Assembly: GCF_022655595.1 (NCBI RefSeq)
Contig: NZ_CP093379.1
Location: 2,228,501 to 2,292,500 of the forward strand
Direction of reading: 5' to 3'
Length of the DNA: 64,000 nt
DNA from: Ignatzschineria rhizosphaerae
Lineage (GTDB): Bacteria > Pseudomonadota > Gammaproteobacteria > Cardiobacteriales > Wohlfahrtiimonadaceae
Shown here: in pieces, positions 54,537 through 63,178 of the stretch
Layout: every line of letters begins with the position of its first letter
Numbering within the stretch: the stretch's first letter is position 1
Notes under the pieces: model-generated
Databases searched by the model: none
What the model saw: the letters and a program-made list of their open reading frames with translations, nothing else
What the model was told of the DNA's origin: nothing
Program-made: the position numbers and the translations under genes

Positions 54537-55085
54537 CTACTGATTAATAATCTTTTGATAGGCTTTCTCAATATCATCTGTTGCACGATGGATAATCTCA
54601 ATAATTTGGTTCATCTGCGCTTTAGAGAGCTGATCTTGGCAAATTTGATGTCGTATTAACATCTTAAACTTTCCAATCGCTTCATTAAGTCCATCAGATG
54701 TTCCCATCTTATTTTGTAGCAAATCAATGGAGCTCAATCGTGCTTTGATCTGTTCTACACGAGGATAGTGCTCTTTTAAAAAAACTTGCCCTATTGTGGT
54801 AATCCTATAAATCTTTCGTCTAACTTCGCTGGTATCTTGCTCAATAAAGCCTTGATCTTCTAGCATTGACAATGTGGGATATAAAACGCCAGGGCTTGGC
54901 TCATAAATGCCAGCAGTCTGCTCGTTAATCAGTTTCATTAACTCATAACCATGGGCATTTTGAGTCTTCAATTGCAGTAATATCAATAGCTGAAGATCAC
55001 CTCGTTCAAACAGTCTCTTTAACCGTTTACCATGAGATGCTTCCTGCCCTTTTACCACTGGCAATTCATCCTTTTTCTCTTGCAT
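54537..55085 (-). CDS. PadR-family transcription regulator
   Basis: This 182-residue protein has an extended N-terminus and a PadR winged helix at about 32-100 (LLILLQLKTQNAHGYELMKLI, EPSPGVLYPTLSMLEDQGFIE). A C-terminal helical tail for dimerisation follows. GAGG precedes ATG 55085. Palindromic ATATC sequences 26-76 bp upstream look like its own operator. Confidence 0.9.
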   Translation of the reverse strand: MQEKKDELPVVKGQEASHGKRLKRLFERGDLQLLILLQLKTQNAHGYELMKLINEQTAGIYEPSPGVLYPTLSMLEDQGFIEQDTSEVRRKIYRITTIGQVFLKEHYPRVEQIKARLSSIDLLQNKMGTSDGLNEAIGKFKMLIRHQICQDQLSKAQMNQIIEIIHRATDDIEKAYQKIINQ

Positions 55086-55110
55086 AATAGCCTCGATCTT
55101 TTAATGATCA

Positions 55111-55161
55111 TATAGATACAGATATATCTATATCGAAAACAATTATAGATATATCGATATA
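55111..55161. promoter_or_regulatory. Probable PadR operator (AT-rich palindromes)
   Basis: TATAGATA-CA-GATATATCTATA (55111-55132) is an imperfect palindrome. TATAGATATATCGATATA (55144-55161) is a second. PadR regulators often bind such ATAT palindromes at their own promoter. The location directly upstream of the padR-like gene fits autoregulation. Confidence 0.6.
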
Positions 55162-55202
55162 AAAAGTAAACCTTTTTTTAAGAATCATTCTCAAAAGCCA
55201 TT

Positions 55203-55411
55203 TATAGTCAATTCAGTTTAAGAAAAATAAGTCTTAAACAGCTGGCACGGGATTTTAGAAAGAACACGAAACATTCCCTCCAGCCTTGCATAAATCTATA
55301 AAGGTGCGTATTAAACAGTATTTGCAAGATGCCGGATAGAACATATTTCTTATTGTTAATAGTCGATGCGCCGGTATTTAAATCAGCCTGTTTTGATCCT
55401 ATTTCACTATA
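55203..55411. repeat. MITE-like element I
   Basis: A 209-bp element begins TATAGTCAATTCAGTTTAAG and ends CTATTTCACTATA. It carries both known inner blocks: GCTGGCACGGGAT...CCAGCCTTGCAT and GCAAGATGCCGGATAGAAC...GATGCGCCGG. It fills most of the 471-bp gap between padR and ybaK; the rest of that gap shows nothing recognisable. Confidence 0.6.
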
Positions 55412-55556
55412 AAAAATAATGCACCATCTACAAAATGCTTCTTTTGATGCTTTAACTCGCAATCATGCCATCATTTTATTAAAATAAATCATAAAGAGAA
55501 GTCTAAAAATAATATCACCATCTCATTTATGAATACCTACCAAAGGACTAGATATC

Positions 55557-56054
55557 ATGGGAAACACCCCCACACATCCAGCGATAACAAGAGTAGCAAA
55601 ATTTTTAGCTCAAAAATCTCACCCTCACAGACCGATTATGCTTGATGATTCGGCGCGAACAGCGCAAGAAGCTGCTGATAGTCTACAATGCGAAATCTCT
55701 CAAATTGCAAAGAGCATTATCTTTCATAATCTTGTCAATGATGAGGCTATTTTAGTCATTATCAGTGGGGATAAACGTGTTGATGAAAAGAAAGTAACAG
55801 CCCTTTTGGAGATCTCCCGCAGTAAACTCGGGAAAGCGAGCGCTGATTTTGTAAGAGAAAAAACAGGATTTGCCATTGGCGGCGTATCACCAGTAGCGCA
55901 TACATCAACTTGTAAAATATTTCTTGATGAGTCACTCAAACGATTTGAAGTCATTTGGGCCGCAGCAGGTCACCCTAAAGCCGTATTCCAAGCGTCTCCT
56001 CAAGCCCTTGAAATGATGGTAGATGCGACTTGGGTTTCTGTCGCTAGTGAATAG
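55557..56054 (+). CDS. YbaK/EbsC aminoacyl-tRNA deacylase
   Basis: This 165-residue YbaK-domain protein hydrolyses misacylated tRNAs (Cys-tRNA-Pro type) or free substrates. It shows the typical KSIIFHNLVNDEAILVIISGDKRVD, the conserved Lys region and FAIGGVSPVAH near the C-terminus. It is not a prolyl-tRNA synthetase insertion but a stand-alone editing protein. ATG 55557 starts the frame. Confidence 0.88.
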   Translation: MGNTPTHPAITRVAKFLAQKSHPHRPIMLDDSARTAQEAADSLQCEISQIAKSIIFHNLVNDEAILVIISGDKRVDEKKVTALLEISRSKLGKASADFVREKTGFAIGGVSPVAHTSTCKIFLDESLKRFEVIWAAAGHPKAVFQASPQALEMMVDATWVSVASE

Positions 56055-56188
56055 TTTTTTTCGAAAATGCTTTAATACCTTTTAAGCCCCTTTAAGATCC
56101 TTGCACCGCGGGGACGAATGCCCGCATCCTTTTAACAAACACGAGCCCGCTATTAAAGCCAATCTCATGTTTTTACTAAAGTGATTCC

Positions 56189-56306
56189 TATAGTAGAATC
56201 GGTTTAAAAGAGACTAAAATCAGATTGCCGGCGTATCAACTTAGAAGCAAGATAATCGTGCAATCTGGCATCTTGCTCCCTTATTTAACACGGTTAAATA
56301 TCGATC
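56189..56306. repeat. MITE-like element J (degenerate)
   Basis: It begins TATAGTAGAATCGGTTTAAAAG and carries GATTGCCGGCGTATCAAC and GCAATCTGGCATC inside. The far end is only a weak inverted match and runs into the end of azlD. It is shorter than other copies (about 118 bp). Confidence 0.45.
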
Positions 56307-56307
56307 C

Positions 56308-56622
56308 TTACAGCAGAAATAGCAAAATATAGAAAAAAACCATGCTGCAAATAAGACTTAAAAGTACGTTACGGATCTTTAATGAAATGATACAAGCAAA
56401 GATTGCCGCATAAAGATACGCATTATTTAAAAAAGGCTTAATACTTCCCTCGGCATCAAAAAAGATAATGGGAATACAGATGACGCTAAGAAGACAAGGC
56501 GCAGCATAACGCAGCATTCTCTCAATAAATATCGGCAACTTTACCGCAACTTTAGGCTCTAAGAAGAAGTAGCGGTTAAAGAAGAGAATGAAGGTCATTC
56601 CAATAATTAACATCCATGACAT
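56308..56622 (-). CDS. azlD: Branched-chain amino-acid exporter subunit AzlD
   Basis: This 104-residue protein has four membrane segments and the AzlD pattern LLIIGMTFILFFNRYFFLEP and RMLRYAAPCLLSVICIPIIF. Together with AzlC it forms a branched-chain amino-acid exporter (BrnFE type). Its start lies two bases after the azlC stop. Confidence 0.88.
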   Translation of the reverse strand: MSWMLIIGMTFILFFNRYFFLEPKVAVKLPIFIERMLRYAAPCLLSVICIPIIFFDAEGSIKPFLNNAYLYAAIFACIISLKIRNVLLSLICSMVFFYILLFLL

Positions 56623-56623
56623 A

Positions 56624-57433
56624 TTAGCGATTCCCTTCCATTGAGCCTGCTTCTGCAGAACTTATTTCTACTAAATCCATCTCTAACTCTTTAGCTGCCT
56701 CTTCTGAATCTGACTTTATGAGCTTTTCTCTCTTCAACATTCTTGTCTCAATAAGCGCTGAGACAAACATTCCTGATACGCCAGCAATAATCAGCGTCCC
56801 CGGAATACCGAAAAGATAACAGATCATCGCAATAGTGCATGAAACAGCAACACCTGCAGCCGCTGCCCGACTTTTAATAAGCCCCACAATAATCGGTACA
56901 AATATAGCAACAATTGAGAAATCTAAATGAAACTGATCCAAATTAGGGACTGCCGAAGCAAGCACAATCCCAACAATACTAAAGATCACCCAAAAAAGAT
57001 AAAAACATAACCCTGCCCCTAAAAGATAAAAGCGATTATGTTTAGGCTCATTCGCTCTTAGAGCAAAGAGTTCATCCGTTAGTAAAAAACCAACACCTAA
57101 ACGACTCTTTAATGAATAATGTGAAACTTTATCTCGCCAGACAAGAGCATAGATAAAATGCTGAGAAGTCAGGAAAAAGACCGTTAATAAAATGACAATA
57201 CTGGAAGTTTCTGACATATGGAGCCCAAGGCTAACAAGCTGCGCGGCACCTGCAAAAACTAATGCCGACATTGCAATGGCTTTAGGAATTGATAATCCCG
57301 CATTAACAGCCATTGACCCTGCTAAAATGCCCCATGGAATGACGGCAATACTTAAAGGTAACATAGCGATCATGCCCTGCGTAAAATAGTGCAGGCGTAT
57401 TTTTCCAACTTGCTTACGTTGCATCTTTCTCAT
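56624..57433 (-). CDS. azlC: Branched-chain amino-acid exporter subunit AzlC
   Basis: This 269-residue AzlC-family membrane protein has the signature MLPLSIAVIPWGILAGSMAVNAGLS, the TSQHFIYALVWRDKV segment and LGVGFLLTDELFAL. It exports Leu/Ile/Val and Met with AzlD. An acidic C-terminal tail (about 245-265) is unusual for the family. The 293 bp upstream to 57727 contain no recognised element. Confidence 0.89.
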   Translation of the reverse strand: MRKMQRKQVGKIRLHYFTQGMIAMLPLSIAVIPWGILAGSMAVNAGLSIPKAIAMSALVFAGAAQLVSLGLHMSETSSIVILLTVFFLTSQHFIYALVWRDKVSHYSLKSRLGVGFLLTDELFALRANEPKHNRFYLLGAGLCFYLFWVIFSIVGIVLASAVPNLDQFHLDFSIVAIFVPIIVGLIKSRAAAAGVAVSCTIAMICYLFGIPGTLIIAGVSGMFVSALIETRMLKREKLIKSDSEEAAKELEMDLVEISSAEAGSMEGNR

Positions 57434-57726
57434 CTTTTTTATCTAAATACAAGCGCGATCTTTTCGACCGATGGTCAGCCATCGTATGAGAAATCTGCAA
57501 GAAAAACAATCAAATTTTCAACCGTAATGATTATTTCATTAGCTTGATTTATCGAATTGCTCTATCATCGACAAATTAACCGAAAAACAATCCCACATCC
57601 CCTTATCAAGATTCCTTATCAATCTAGGTTTTCCCACCCACGATAAAACATGAAAACAATCTCATTCATGCGAATCTATTGCACAATATTAGGGATGATT
57701 TATTATTTGGTCACAAAAGGTTATGA

Positions 57727-58509
57727 ATGAACTACACCACATTTAAGCAATTAGAAAAAATATTCTGGAATGCGCTGAGTATCAAGAGTTATCATGAACC
57801 TCATATTCAAGCATACTTAAGCTCTGTCACCGCTGTTGCGGGCTTTAACTTACTATATGTGGAAAATGGCGCTTCACTTTCGGCCTTAGAAAATGCGCTC
57901 AACTGGTATCGCAGTCAAAAACGAGATGCCACCATTGTTTGTGAAAAAGGAGCAGCATCAAAGCTTCTTAATGATCATCAAGAATCCTTACAGCTATCTC
58001 CCGAAGATCCAACCACTGCCATGATGTTAGATTTAACCACATGGCAACCGCTGACTAATAGAGTCAATGATTTTTTGATCAATGAAATCAAAGCACCGCT
58101 TGATGATTGGGCAAAACCACTTAGTACCGCTTTTAGTGATGGAGAAACAGCATTAACAGATTTTGATTTAGAGATCACCGCCCAATATCAAAAAGCACAT
58201 GAAGAAGCGCTCACTAATCACGCGCCAATTCATCATTTTGTAATAAGGGTTGCCGGCATTCCTGTCTGTAATCTCAGCTTAACACTCACCAAAGAAGGGG
58301 CTCGCTTTGATGATATCGGCACCGATATTCACGAACAAGGAAAAGGTTACGCAACAACGTTAATTCAACATGCGCTTCTTTTTGCCAAAGAGAAAGGGGC
58401 AACCATTGCTGCTTTAGAATCTTCTACTGCGGGATTATCAATCTATCAAAAACTAGGGTTTAAAGCCCTTTTTGAATATGAAGCTTTTGCGTGGGAATAT
58501 CATGATTAA
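57727..58509 (+). CDS. GNAT acetyltransferase (260 aa)
   Basis: The C-terminal 90 residues hold the GNAT core (DDIGTDIHEQGKGYATTLIQHALLFA, then STAGLSIYQKLGFKALFEYEAFAW). The first 160 residues form an extra domain of unknown fold. It overlaps the GrpB gene by eight bases and is translated with it. The acceptor is unknown. Confidence 0.82.
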   Translation: MNYTTFKQLEKIFWNALSIKSYHEPHIQAYLSSVTAVAGFNLLYVENGASLSALENALNWYRSQKRDATIVCEKGAASKLLNDHQESLQLSPEDPTTAMMLDLTTWQPLTNRVNDFLINEIKAPLDDWAKPLSTAFSDGETALTDFDLEITAQYQKAHEEALTNHAPIHHFVIRVAGIPVCNLSLTLTKEGARFDDIGTDIHEQGKGYATTLIQHALLFAKEKGATIAALESSTAGLSIYQKLGFKALFEYEAFAWEYHD

Positions 58510-59134
58510 ATCTCTATCTGTAGCAATTTTCCCTGGGGTTCTAAAGGCGCATCAAGAAGCGATTATGACATTTGCAGAGAGTGATCCCAATGAAAATCCT
58601 TGGGTTCAGGGAGAGCCCGCGATCGTAAAGGATCTAAAAGTCGTCCCCTTTGATACCAAGTGGGCAGAAACCTTTCTTCTCTATAAAGAGAAGATCCAGA
58701 ATGCTCTTGGAAATAGCGCTTTAGCAATTGTACATGTTGGTTCTACAGCCGTTCCTGGCTTAATAGCAAAACCAATTATCGATATTGACCTCATTATCGA
58801 AGACCCCAGTAAAGAGGAAAACTACATTCCCGCATTAGAAGTTTTAGGATTTGATCTTGTAATTCGTGAACTCTCTTGGTATCAGCATCGCATGCTAAAA
58901 CACCACGATCCAGAGATTAATTTACATGTACTCCCCAAAAACTGTCCTGAGCACTTTCGCCATCTGCTATTTCGAGATTGGTTAATCGATCATCCCGAAG
59001 ATTGTGAAACCTATGTTACTGCAAAGGTCAAAGCCCTTAATGGTGCAATTACTGCAGAGGGATACAATCAGCAAAAATCAGCGGTTGTGAAAGCTATCTA
59101 TCAGAGGATTTTTACAAAGCTCAAAGAAATCTAA
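58502..59134 (+). CDS. GrpB-family nucleotidyltransferase-fold protein
   Basis: This 210-residue GrpB/DUF231-type protein has the nucleotidyltransferase-like pattern AIVHVGSTAVPGLIAKPIIDIDLII (two Asp) and the family's His-rich segment (LSWYQHRMLKHHDPEINLHV). GrpB proteins are often fused to or paired with acetyltransferases or CoaE; here it overlaps a GNAT. ATG 58502 lies within the end of that gene. Confidence 0.87.
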   Translation: MIKSLSVAIFPGVLKAHQEAIMTFAESDPNENPWVQGEPAIVKDLKVVPFDTKWAETFLLYKEKIQNALGNSALAIVHVGSTAVPGLIAKPIIDIDLIIEDPSKEENYIPALEVLGFDLVIRELSWYQHRMLKHHDPEINLHVLPKNCPEHFRHLLFRDWLIDHPEDCETYVTAKVKALNGAITAEGYNQQKSAVVKAIYQRIFTKLKEI

Positions 59135-59161
59135 GCTTTAAATAGTGATCAAAAACTAGTA

Positions 59162-59194
59162 AAAAGCCCAAACATTATTAGTGCTTGGGCTTTT
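59162..59194. terminator. Bidirectional terminator, GrpB/EamA
   Basis: AAAAGCCCAA (59162-59171) and TTGGGCTTTT (59185-59194) form a 10-bp stem between the converging grpB-like and eamA-like genes. Confidence 0.85.
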
Positions 59195-59205
59195 ATTATT
59201 TCTAA

Positions 59206-60060
59206 TTACCGACGTTTAAACACCAACATAATGCCGGCAATAATTGCGGCCATACCTAACATCGCCATCAAAGACATTGCATTACCTAAAATCAGATAAT
59301 CCAAAATGGCCGTGACAATAGGTACTAGATAAAAAAGGCTCGTAATATTCACCAAATTCCCAGTACGGATAAGATGATAAAGAAGGAGCTGCGCAATCAC
59401 CGAAATCACAATCCCAAGCCATAATGCCGGCACCCAAAAACCTAGGGTAAACGTGCTATAGATCTCTTCTGTTGGTAAAAACAAAAGACAGATCACAATC
59501 GTAATTGCATATTGAAGTGGCAAGATTCTTTGCGGCTTTTGCGCAATTTTCTTTTGCATCAATGTGCCAATTGTAATACAAAATAGCGCACCAATCGCAT
59601 ACCAAACGCCAAGCATACTCATCTTTGTTGGAACAATCCCCTTAAAGACAATCAGGACTAATCCCATAAAAGCTAATAATAAACCGATAATACGAAGCGG
59701 TGGATAATGCCTTTCAGACAAAAATAGCGTTAAAATCGGCTGTACACCTAATAAGGTTGCTAATATTCCCGGAGTTACACCATATTTCATTGCTTGAAAA
59801 TAACAGATCGAATAAGCCCCGATTAAAAGTGCACCTGTACTTAATACATAAAGGCGAGTCCCTTTCTTCGGCAACCACTCTTTAGTACGAATTGCCAGTA
59901 ATAAAAGCACACCAAAAGCGACGCCATAGCGCCATAAGAGTAATAAAAATACAGATGAGTTATCTAATCCCCAGCGGGTAAAAATCGCAGCACTGCCCCA
60001 AAGAAGGACAAAGAGTATCATTGCCGATGTTGGCGATAATAGTTGTTTTTTAATTTGCAT
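59206..60060 (-). CDS. EamA/DMT-superfamily transporter
   Basis: This 284-residue, ten-helix drug/metabolite transporter has two EamA repeats (FVLLWGSAAIFTRWG; GVWYAIGALFCITIGTLMQKK). Members export amino acids or other metabolites. Its 5' leader contains a short Val-rich frame (60123-60152). It is monocistronic. Confidence 0.87.
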   Translation of the reverse strand: MQIKKQLLSPTSAMILFVLLWGSAAIFTRWGLDNSSVFLLLLWRYGVAFGVLLLLAIRTKEWLPKKGTRLYVLSTGALLIGAYSICYFQAMKYGVTPGILATLLGVQPILTLFLSERHYPPLRIIGLLLAFMGLVLIVFKGIVPTKMSMLGVWYAIGALFCITIGTLMQKKIAQKPQRILPLQYAITIVICLLFLPTEEIYSTFTLGFWVPALWLGIVISVIAQLLLYHLIRTGNLVNITSLFYLVPIVTAILDYLILGNAMSLMAMLGMAAIIAGIMLVFKRR

Positions 60061-60122
60061 AGTAAATCCTCTTGCATCATTGCAAGCTTTAAAATTAATA
60101 ATTTTTCTAATTTAAAATTAAA

Positions 60123-60152
60123 TTATTCAGGAACTACTACACGTACAACCAC
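60123..60152 (-). other. Possible Val-rich leader peptide upstream of eamA
   Basis: On the minus strand AAGGAG is followed six bases later by GTG. A nine-codon frame reads Met-Val-Val-Arg-Val-Val-Val-Pro-Glu-stop. Five Val in nine codons, with a good ribosome site, recalls the leader peptides of ilv operons, where stalled translation controls attenuation. No classical terminator/antiterminator pair is obvious before the transporter start, so this may be chance. Confidence 0.3.
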
Positions 60153-60285
60153 AACTAACTCCTTAAAGATTTTTTGATAGGTTCACCATAATTAATGGTG
60201 ATTTCGGTTTTTAATCATAACAACCATCTCAGAAAAATCTACCTCTTTTTTCTCTTGTCTCGTCCTAAAATACGTTGACAGGTTA

Positions 60286-60794
60286 TAACACCCGATGAAG
60301 AGGCAATAACAACAGTTTTTCCCAAAACTAATATACAACTTTGTATTGTTCATATGGTTAGAAATAGCCTTCGTTTTGTCAGTTGGAAAGACTACAAATC
60401 GGTCACTAGAGGTTTAAAAGAAGTTTATCAAGCCTCTACTGAGGAAAATGGGATTAAGGCTTTAGAGGCTTTTGAGAAAGAATGGATTAATAAATACCCC
60501 AAAATAGCAGAATCTTGGCACAATCACTGGCCTAATATCCGTTCTATTTTTGATTATCCGGAGGAGATTCGTCGGGCTATTTATACAACTAATGCGATAG
60601 AATCTCTTAACAGTGTTATTCGTCATGCTACGAAAAAGCGTAAGATATTTTCATCTGATGATTCAGCAAAAAAAGTGATTTATCTGGCAGTAGAAAGTGC
60701 TTCTCAAAAGTGGACAATGCCGATCAAAAATTGGCGATCGGCAATGAATTGGTTTATGATTCACTTTGATAATCGAATCACTGATTATTTGTAA
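60286..60794 (+). pseudogene. IS256-family transposase, C-terminal fragment
   Basis: The frame reads VFPKTNIQLCIVHMVRNSLRF and on to SWHNHWPNIRSIFDYPEEIRRAIYTTNAIES, the C-terminal third of a mutator/IS256 transposase with its last catalytic Glu region. The first 200 or so residues are missing; the match stops near 60294 at the junction with the IS3 terminal repeat. The IS256 3' end region continues to about 60826. It is not functional. Confidence 0.88.
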
Positions 60795-60828
60795 CAAATC
60801 AACTTACACAAAATATGTTACAGGCTCC

Positions 60829-61058
60829 TAAACCCTAATTCTGGTAATAAATAGTGAAGCTTACGAGTCCCTAATCGAGGTTGTTGCAAACGTATACCAA
60901 TGACTTTATCAAGCACCAAAGCTTCATATTCTGATTTCTGTTTTTGTCGAGCTTTCCATTGATAATAGGTTTGTCTTGAAAAACCTAAATAGTTACAGAT
61001 CTTACTGATTGAGGCTGTTACTTTCCCTTCTCTTTTAGCCTCTGTGATAGCTTTTTTG
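60829..61058 (-). pseudogene. IS3 OrfB fragment (copy 1)
   Basis: After the frameshift site of the copy-1 orfA, the -1 frame gives the N-terminal OrfB sequence (KICNYLGFSRQTYYQWKARQ, PRLGTRKLHYLLPELG). It stops where the IS256 fragment begins. It is nearly identical to the corresponding part of copy 2, so it is recent. No catalytic domain is present. Confidence 0.8.
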
Positions 61059-61404
61059 GTAACTCAATTCCCATATCATTTTCCATATAACTAAAAAGTT
61101 CTTCAAAAAATTGGTTTTTATCTTGGCTGTCAGTTAACTTCTTCTCAAGCTCTTTGATTCTCTGTTCAGGTGTCTTTTCAATAGGTTTGTTCATGATATC
61201 GAGCCTTAATATATTGGGAGTTTCTGACTTCCAATTTAGCACGCCATATTTCCTCAACCAAACTAAAACCGTTGAACGACCTTGAATACCATAATGGTGT
61301 TGGGCTTGTTTATAAGTCATTGCACCAGCTTCAACCTCTGCAACTACGGCAAGTTTAAAAGCCAAAGTGTAATCTTTTTGAGTTCGTTTAATGTACGTTG
61401 TCAT
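61018..61404 (-). CDS. IS3-family transposase OrfA (copy 1)
   Basis: This 128-residue OrfA has an N-terminal HTH (YTLAFKLAVVAEVEAGAMTYKQA) and a C-terminal leucine-zipper-like helix (EQRIKELEKKLTDSQDKNQFFEEL). A slippery AAAAAAG lies at 61057-61051 near its end for -1 frameshifting into OrfB. The protein is identical to copy 2. It is intact, but its OrfB partner is truncated. Confidence 0.88.
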   Translation of the reverse strand: MTTYIKRTQKDYTLAFKLAVVAEVEAGAMTYKQAQHHYGIQGRSTVLVWLRKYGVLNWKSETPNILRLDIMNKPIEKTPEQRIKELEKKLTDSQDKNQFFEELFSYMENDMGIELPKKLSQRLKEKGK

Positions 61405-61445
61405 CTAGTTTCTCCAAATTAAACCAGTAAAGTTGTCAACGTTAT

Positions 61446-62187
61446 TTAGGACGGATCAGGCTTTATAAACAAATACTCATTCTTTAAAATTCCATTAACT
61501 CTCTCCGCTAAAGCATTTTGATAACAATTACCACCTTCTGTCATTGAACATAATACTGCATGTTTCTCATGGATCTTCTGATATTGATCAGAACAATATT
61601 GTATTCCTCTATCTGAATGATGGCGTAAAACACCTGTTCTTACACGGTTATTTAAGGCCATTTCATAAGCTCTGGCTGATGAATCTGCTTTTAAAGTATC
61701 TGATACATCATAACCCACTATTTTTCGAGAAAAAGCATCTGTAATTAAACTGATGTAACTCGTTCCATTGTGTGTTGGAAAATAGGTAATATCTGCTACC
61801 CAAGCTTGTTCAGGTGCTGTTATTTCAAGGTTTTCTAGTAAATTAGGGTGTTTATAAAAACGGTGTAAGCTATTGGTAGTTTTATGGTACGCTTTGGCTC
61901 TTGGGATGAGCATCCGATGTCTCTTTAAAAGCGAAAATAATGCATCTCTTCCAATACTAAACCCTAATTCTGGTAATAAATAGTGAAGCTTACGAGTCCC
62001 TAATCGAGGTTGTTGCAAACGTATACCAATGACTTTATCAAGCACCAAAGCTTCATATTCTGATTTCTGTTTTTGTCGAGCTTTCCATTGATAATAGGCT
62101 TGTCTTGAAAAACCTAAATAGTTACAGATCTTACTGATTGAGGCTGTTACTTTCCCTTCTCTTTTAGCCTCTGTGATAGCTTTTTTG
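61446..62187 (-). pseudogene. IS3 OrfB transposase, C-terminally truncated (copy 2)
   Basis: The -1 frame from the slippery site at 62186-62180 gives KAITEAKREGKVTASISKIC and then the DDE integrase core: WVADITYFPTHNG, LRHHSDRGIQYCS and NALAERVNGILKNEY. It runs into FIKP and then DPS-stop at 61459, where the left end of copy 1 begins. About 40-50 residues and the right end of the element are missing, so this copy should not transpose alone. Confidence 0.85.
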
Positions 62188-62533
62188 GTAACTCAATTCC
62201 CATATCATTTTCCATATAACTAAAAAGTTCTTCAAAAAATTGGTTTTTATCTTGGCTGTCAGTTAACTTCTTCTCAAGCTCTTTGATTCTCTGTTCAGGT
62301 GTCTTTTCAATAGGTTTGTTCATGATATCGAGCCTTAATATATTGGGAGTTTCTGATTTCCAATTTAGCACGCCATATTTCCTCAACCAAACTAAAACCG
62401 TTGAACGACCTTGAATACCATAATGGTGTTGGGCTTGTTTATAAGTCATTGCACCAGCTTCAACCTCTGCAACTACGGCAAGTTTAAAAGCCAAAGTGTA
62501 ATCTTTTTGAGTTCGTTTAATGTACGTTGTCAT
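62147..62533 (-). CDS. IS3-family transposase OrfA (copy 2)
   Basis: This 128-residue OrfA is identical to copy 1, exactly 1129 bp to its right. It has an HTH and a zipper-like helix, and AAAAAAG at 62186-62180 for frameshifting. It is the first gene inside the left terminal repeat (62587). Confidence 0.88.
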   Translation of the reverse strand: MTTYIKRTQKDYTLAFKLAVVAEVEAGAMTYKQAQHHYGIQGRSTVLVWLRKYGVLNWKSETPNILRLDIMNKPIEKTPEQRIKELEKKLTDSQDKNQFFEELFSYMENDMGIELPKKLSQRLKEKGK

Positions 62534-62597
62534 CTAGTTTCTCCAAATTAAACCAGTAAAGTTGTCAACGTTATTTAGGACGGATCATCTAAAACAA

Positions 62598-62636
62598 AAA
62601 AGCCTACATCCTATGGAAGATAAGATGTAGGCTTTT
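62598..62636 (-). terminator. Terminator of His-rich protein gene
   Basis: AAAAGCCTACATC (62598-62610) pairs with GATGTAGGCTTTT (62624-62636). The A run gives a T tract for the leftward gene ending at 62669. Confidence 0.83.
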
Positions 62637-62668
62637 ATATGATGTCTTAATTTCCCTTAACAGAAAAA

Positions 62669-63115
62669 TTATCTATTATTAAAATGGCGTCTTTGATGGC
62701 GAGGCGTATGATCTCTTCGCTCTGAACGAGAACCTTGGTGCATCTCTTGACGATGACCAGAATGCTGTCTCATTTCACCACGATGCTGATGAGCTTTACG
62801 ATATTCTCCATGATTTCGTCCACTATGATGATATTGCTGAGGTTGATGGCGGGAACCATCACGATGATAACCTTGTTGATTCATCTGACGATGTCTTGGT
62901 CCTTCTGCTCGATGATTATCATGGCGCATATTTTGATGATTTCGAACGTGGTTAGGTTGTCCCTTATCACTATTCATACGAGGATGATCTTGCCATTGCC
63001 CCATATTATCGCGTCTTGGTTGAGAATCACGCTCAACTGTTGGACCTGTAAACTGTGCAAAAGCAACCGATGAACTTAAAACTAAAGCTGATACTATAAT
63101 GAATTTACGCATCAT
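62669..63115 (-). CDS. His/Arg-rich secreted protein with YgiW-like signal
   Basis: This 148-residue protein has a signal peptide (MMRKFIIVSALVLSSSVAFA) and then QFTGPTVERDSQ. The signal and the FAQFTG junction nearly match the YgiW-type protein encoded at 63373-63744. The rest is low-complexity: His, Arg, Gln, Asn and Gly (QHRGEMRQHSGHRQEMHQG), with no OB fold. Such His-rich periplasmic proteins can bind Ni, Cu or Zn; that is inference. AAGGAG precedes the tandem ATG. A CTTAA-N6-CTTAA box lies 64 bp upstream. Confidence 0.72.
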   Translation of the reverse strand: MMRKFIIVSALVLSSSVAFAQFTGPTVERDSQPRRDNMGQWQDHPRMNSDKGQPNHVRNHQNMRHDNHRAEGPRHRQMNQQGYHRDGSRHQPQQYHHSGRNHGEYRKAHQHRGEMRQHSGHRQEMHQGSRSERRDHTPRHQRRHFNNR

Positions 63116-63178
63116 TCAATCTCCTTATGAGTTGGTTTCGTGATACTGCTTTTCATAGTTCTATTACACCATTCAAAC

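Larger units (their letters stand above)
60256..62587 (-). mobile_element. Composite IS3-family insertion with nested IS256 fragment
   Basis: The outer ends are TGTCTCGTCCTAAAATACG (from 60256, plus strand) and TGATCCGTCCTAAATAACG (from 62587, minus strand). They are inverted repeats of about 25 bp starting with TG. Both are flanked by TCT (60253-60255 and 62588-62590), a 3-bp target duplication. Inside, reading leftward, are an IS3 copy missing its 3' end (62587-61459), a second partial copy starting with a fresh TG end at 61458 and running to about 60829, an IS256-family 3' fragment (about 60286-60826) in opposite orientation, and the right terminal repeat. No functional transposase set remains complete. 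Confidence 0.8.
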
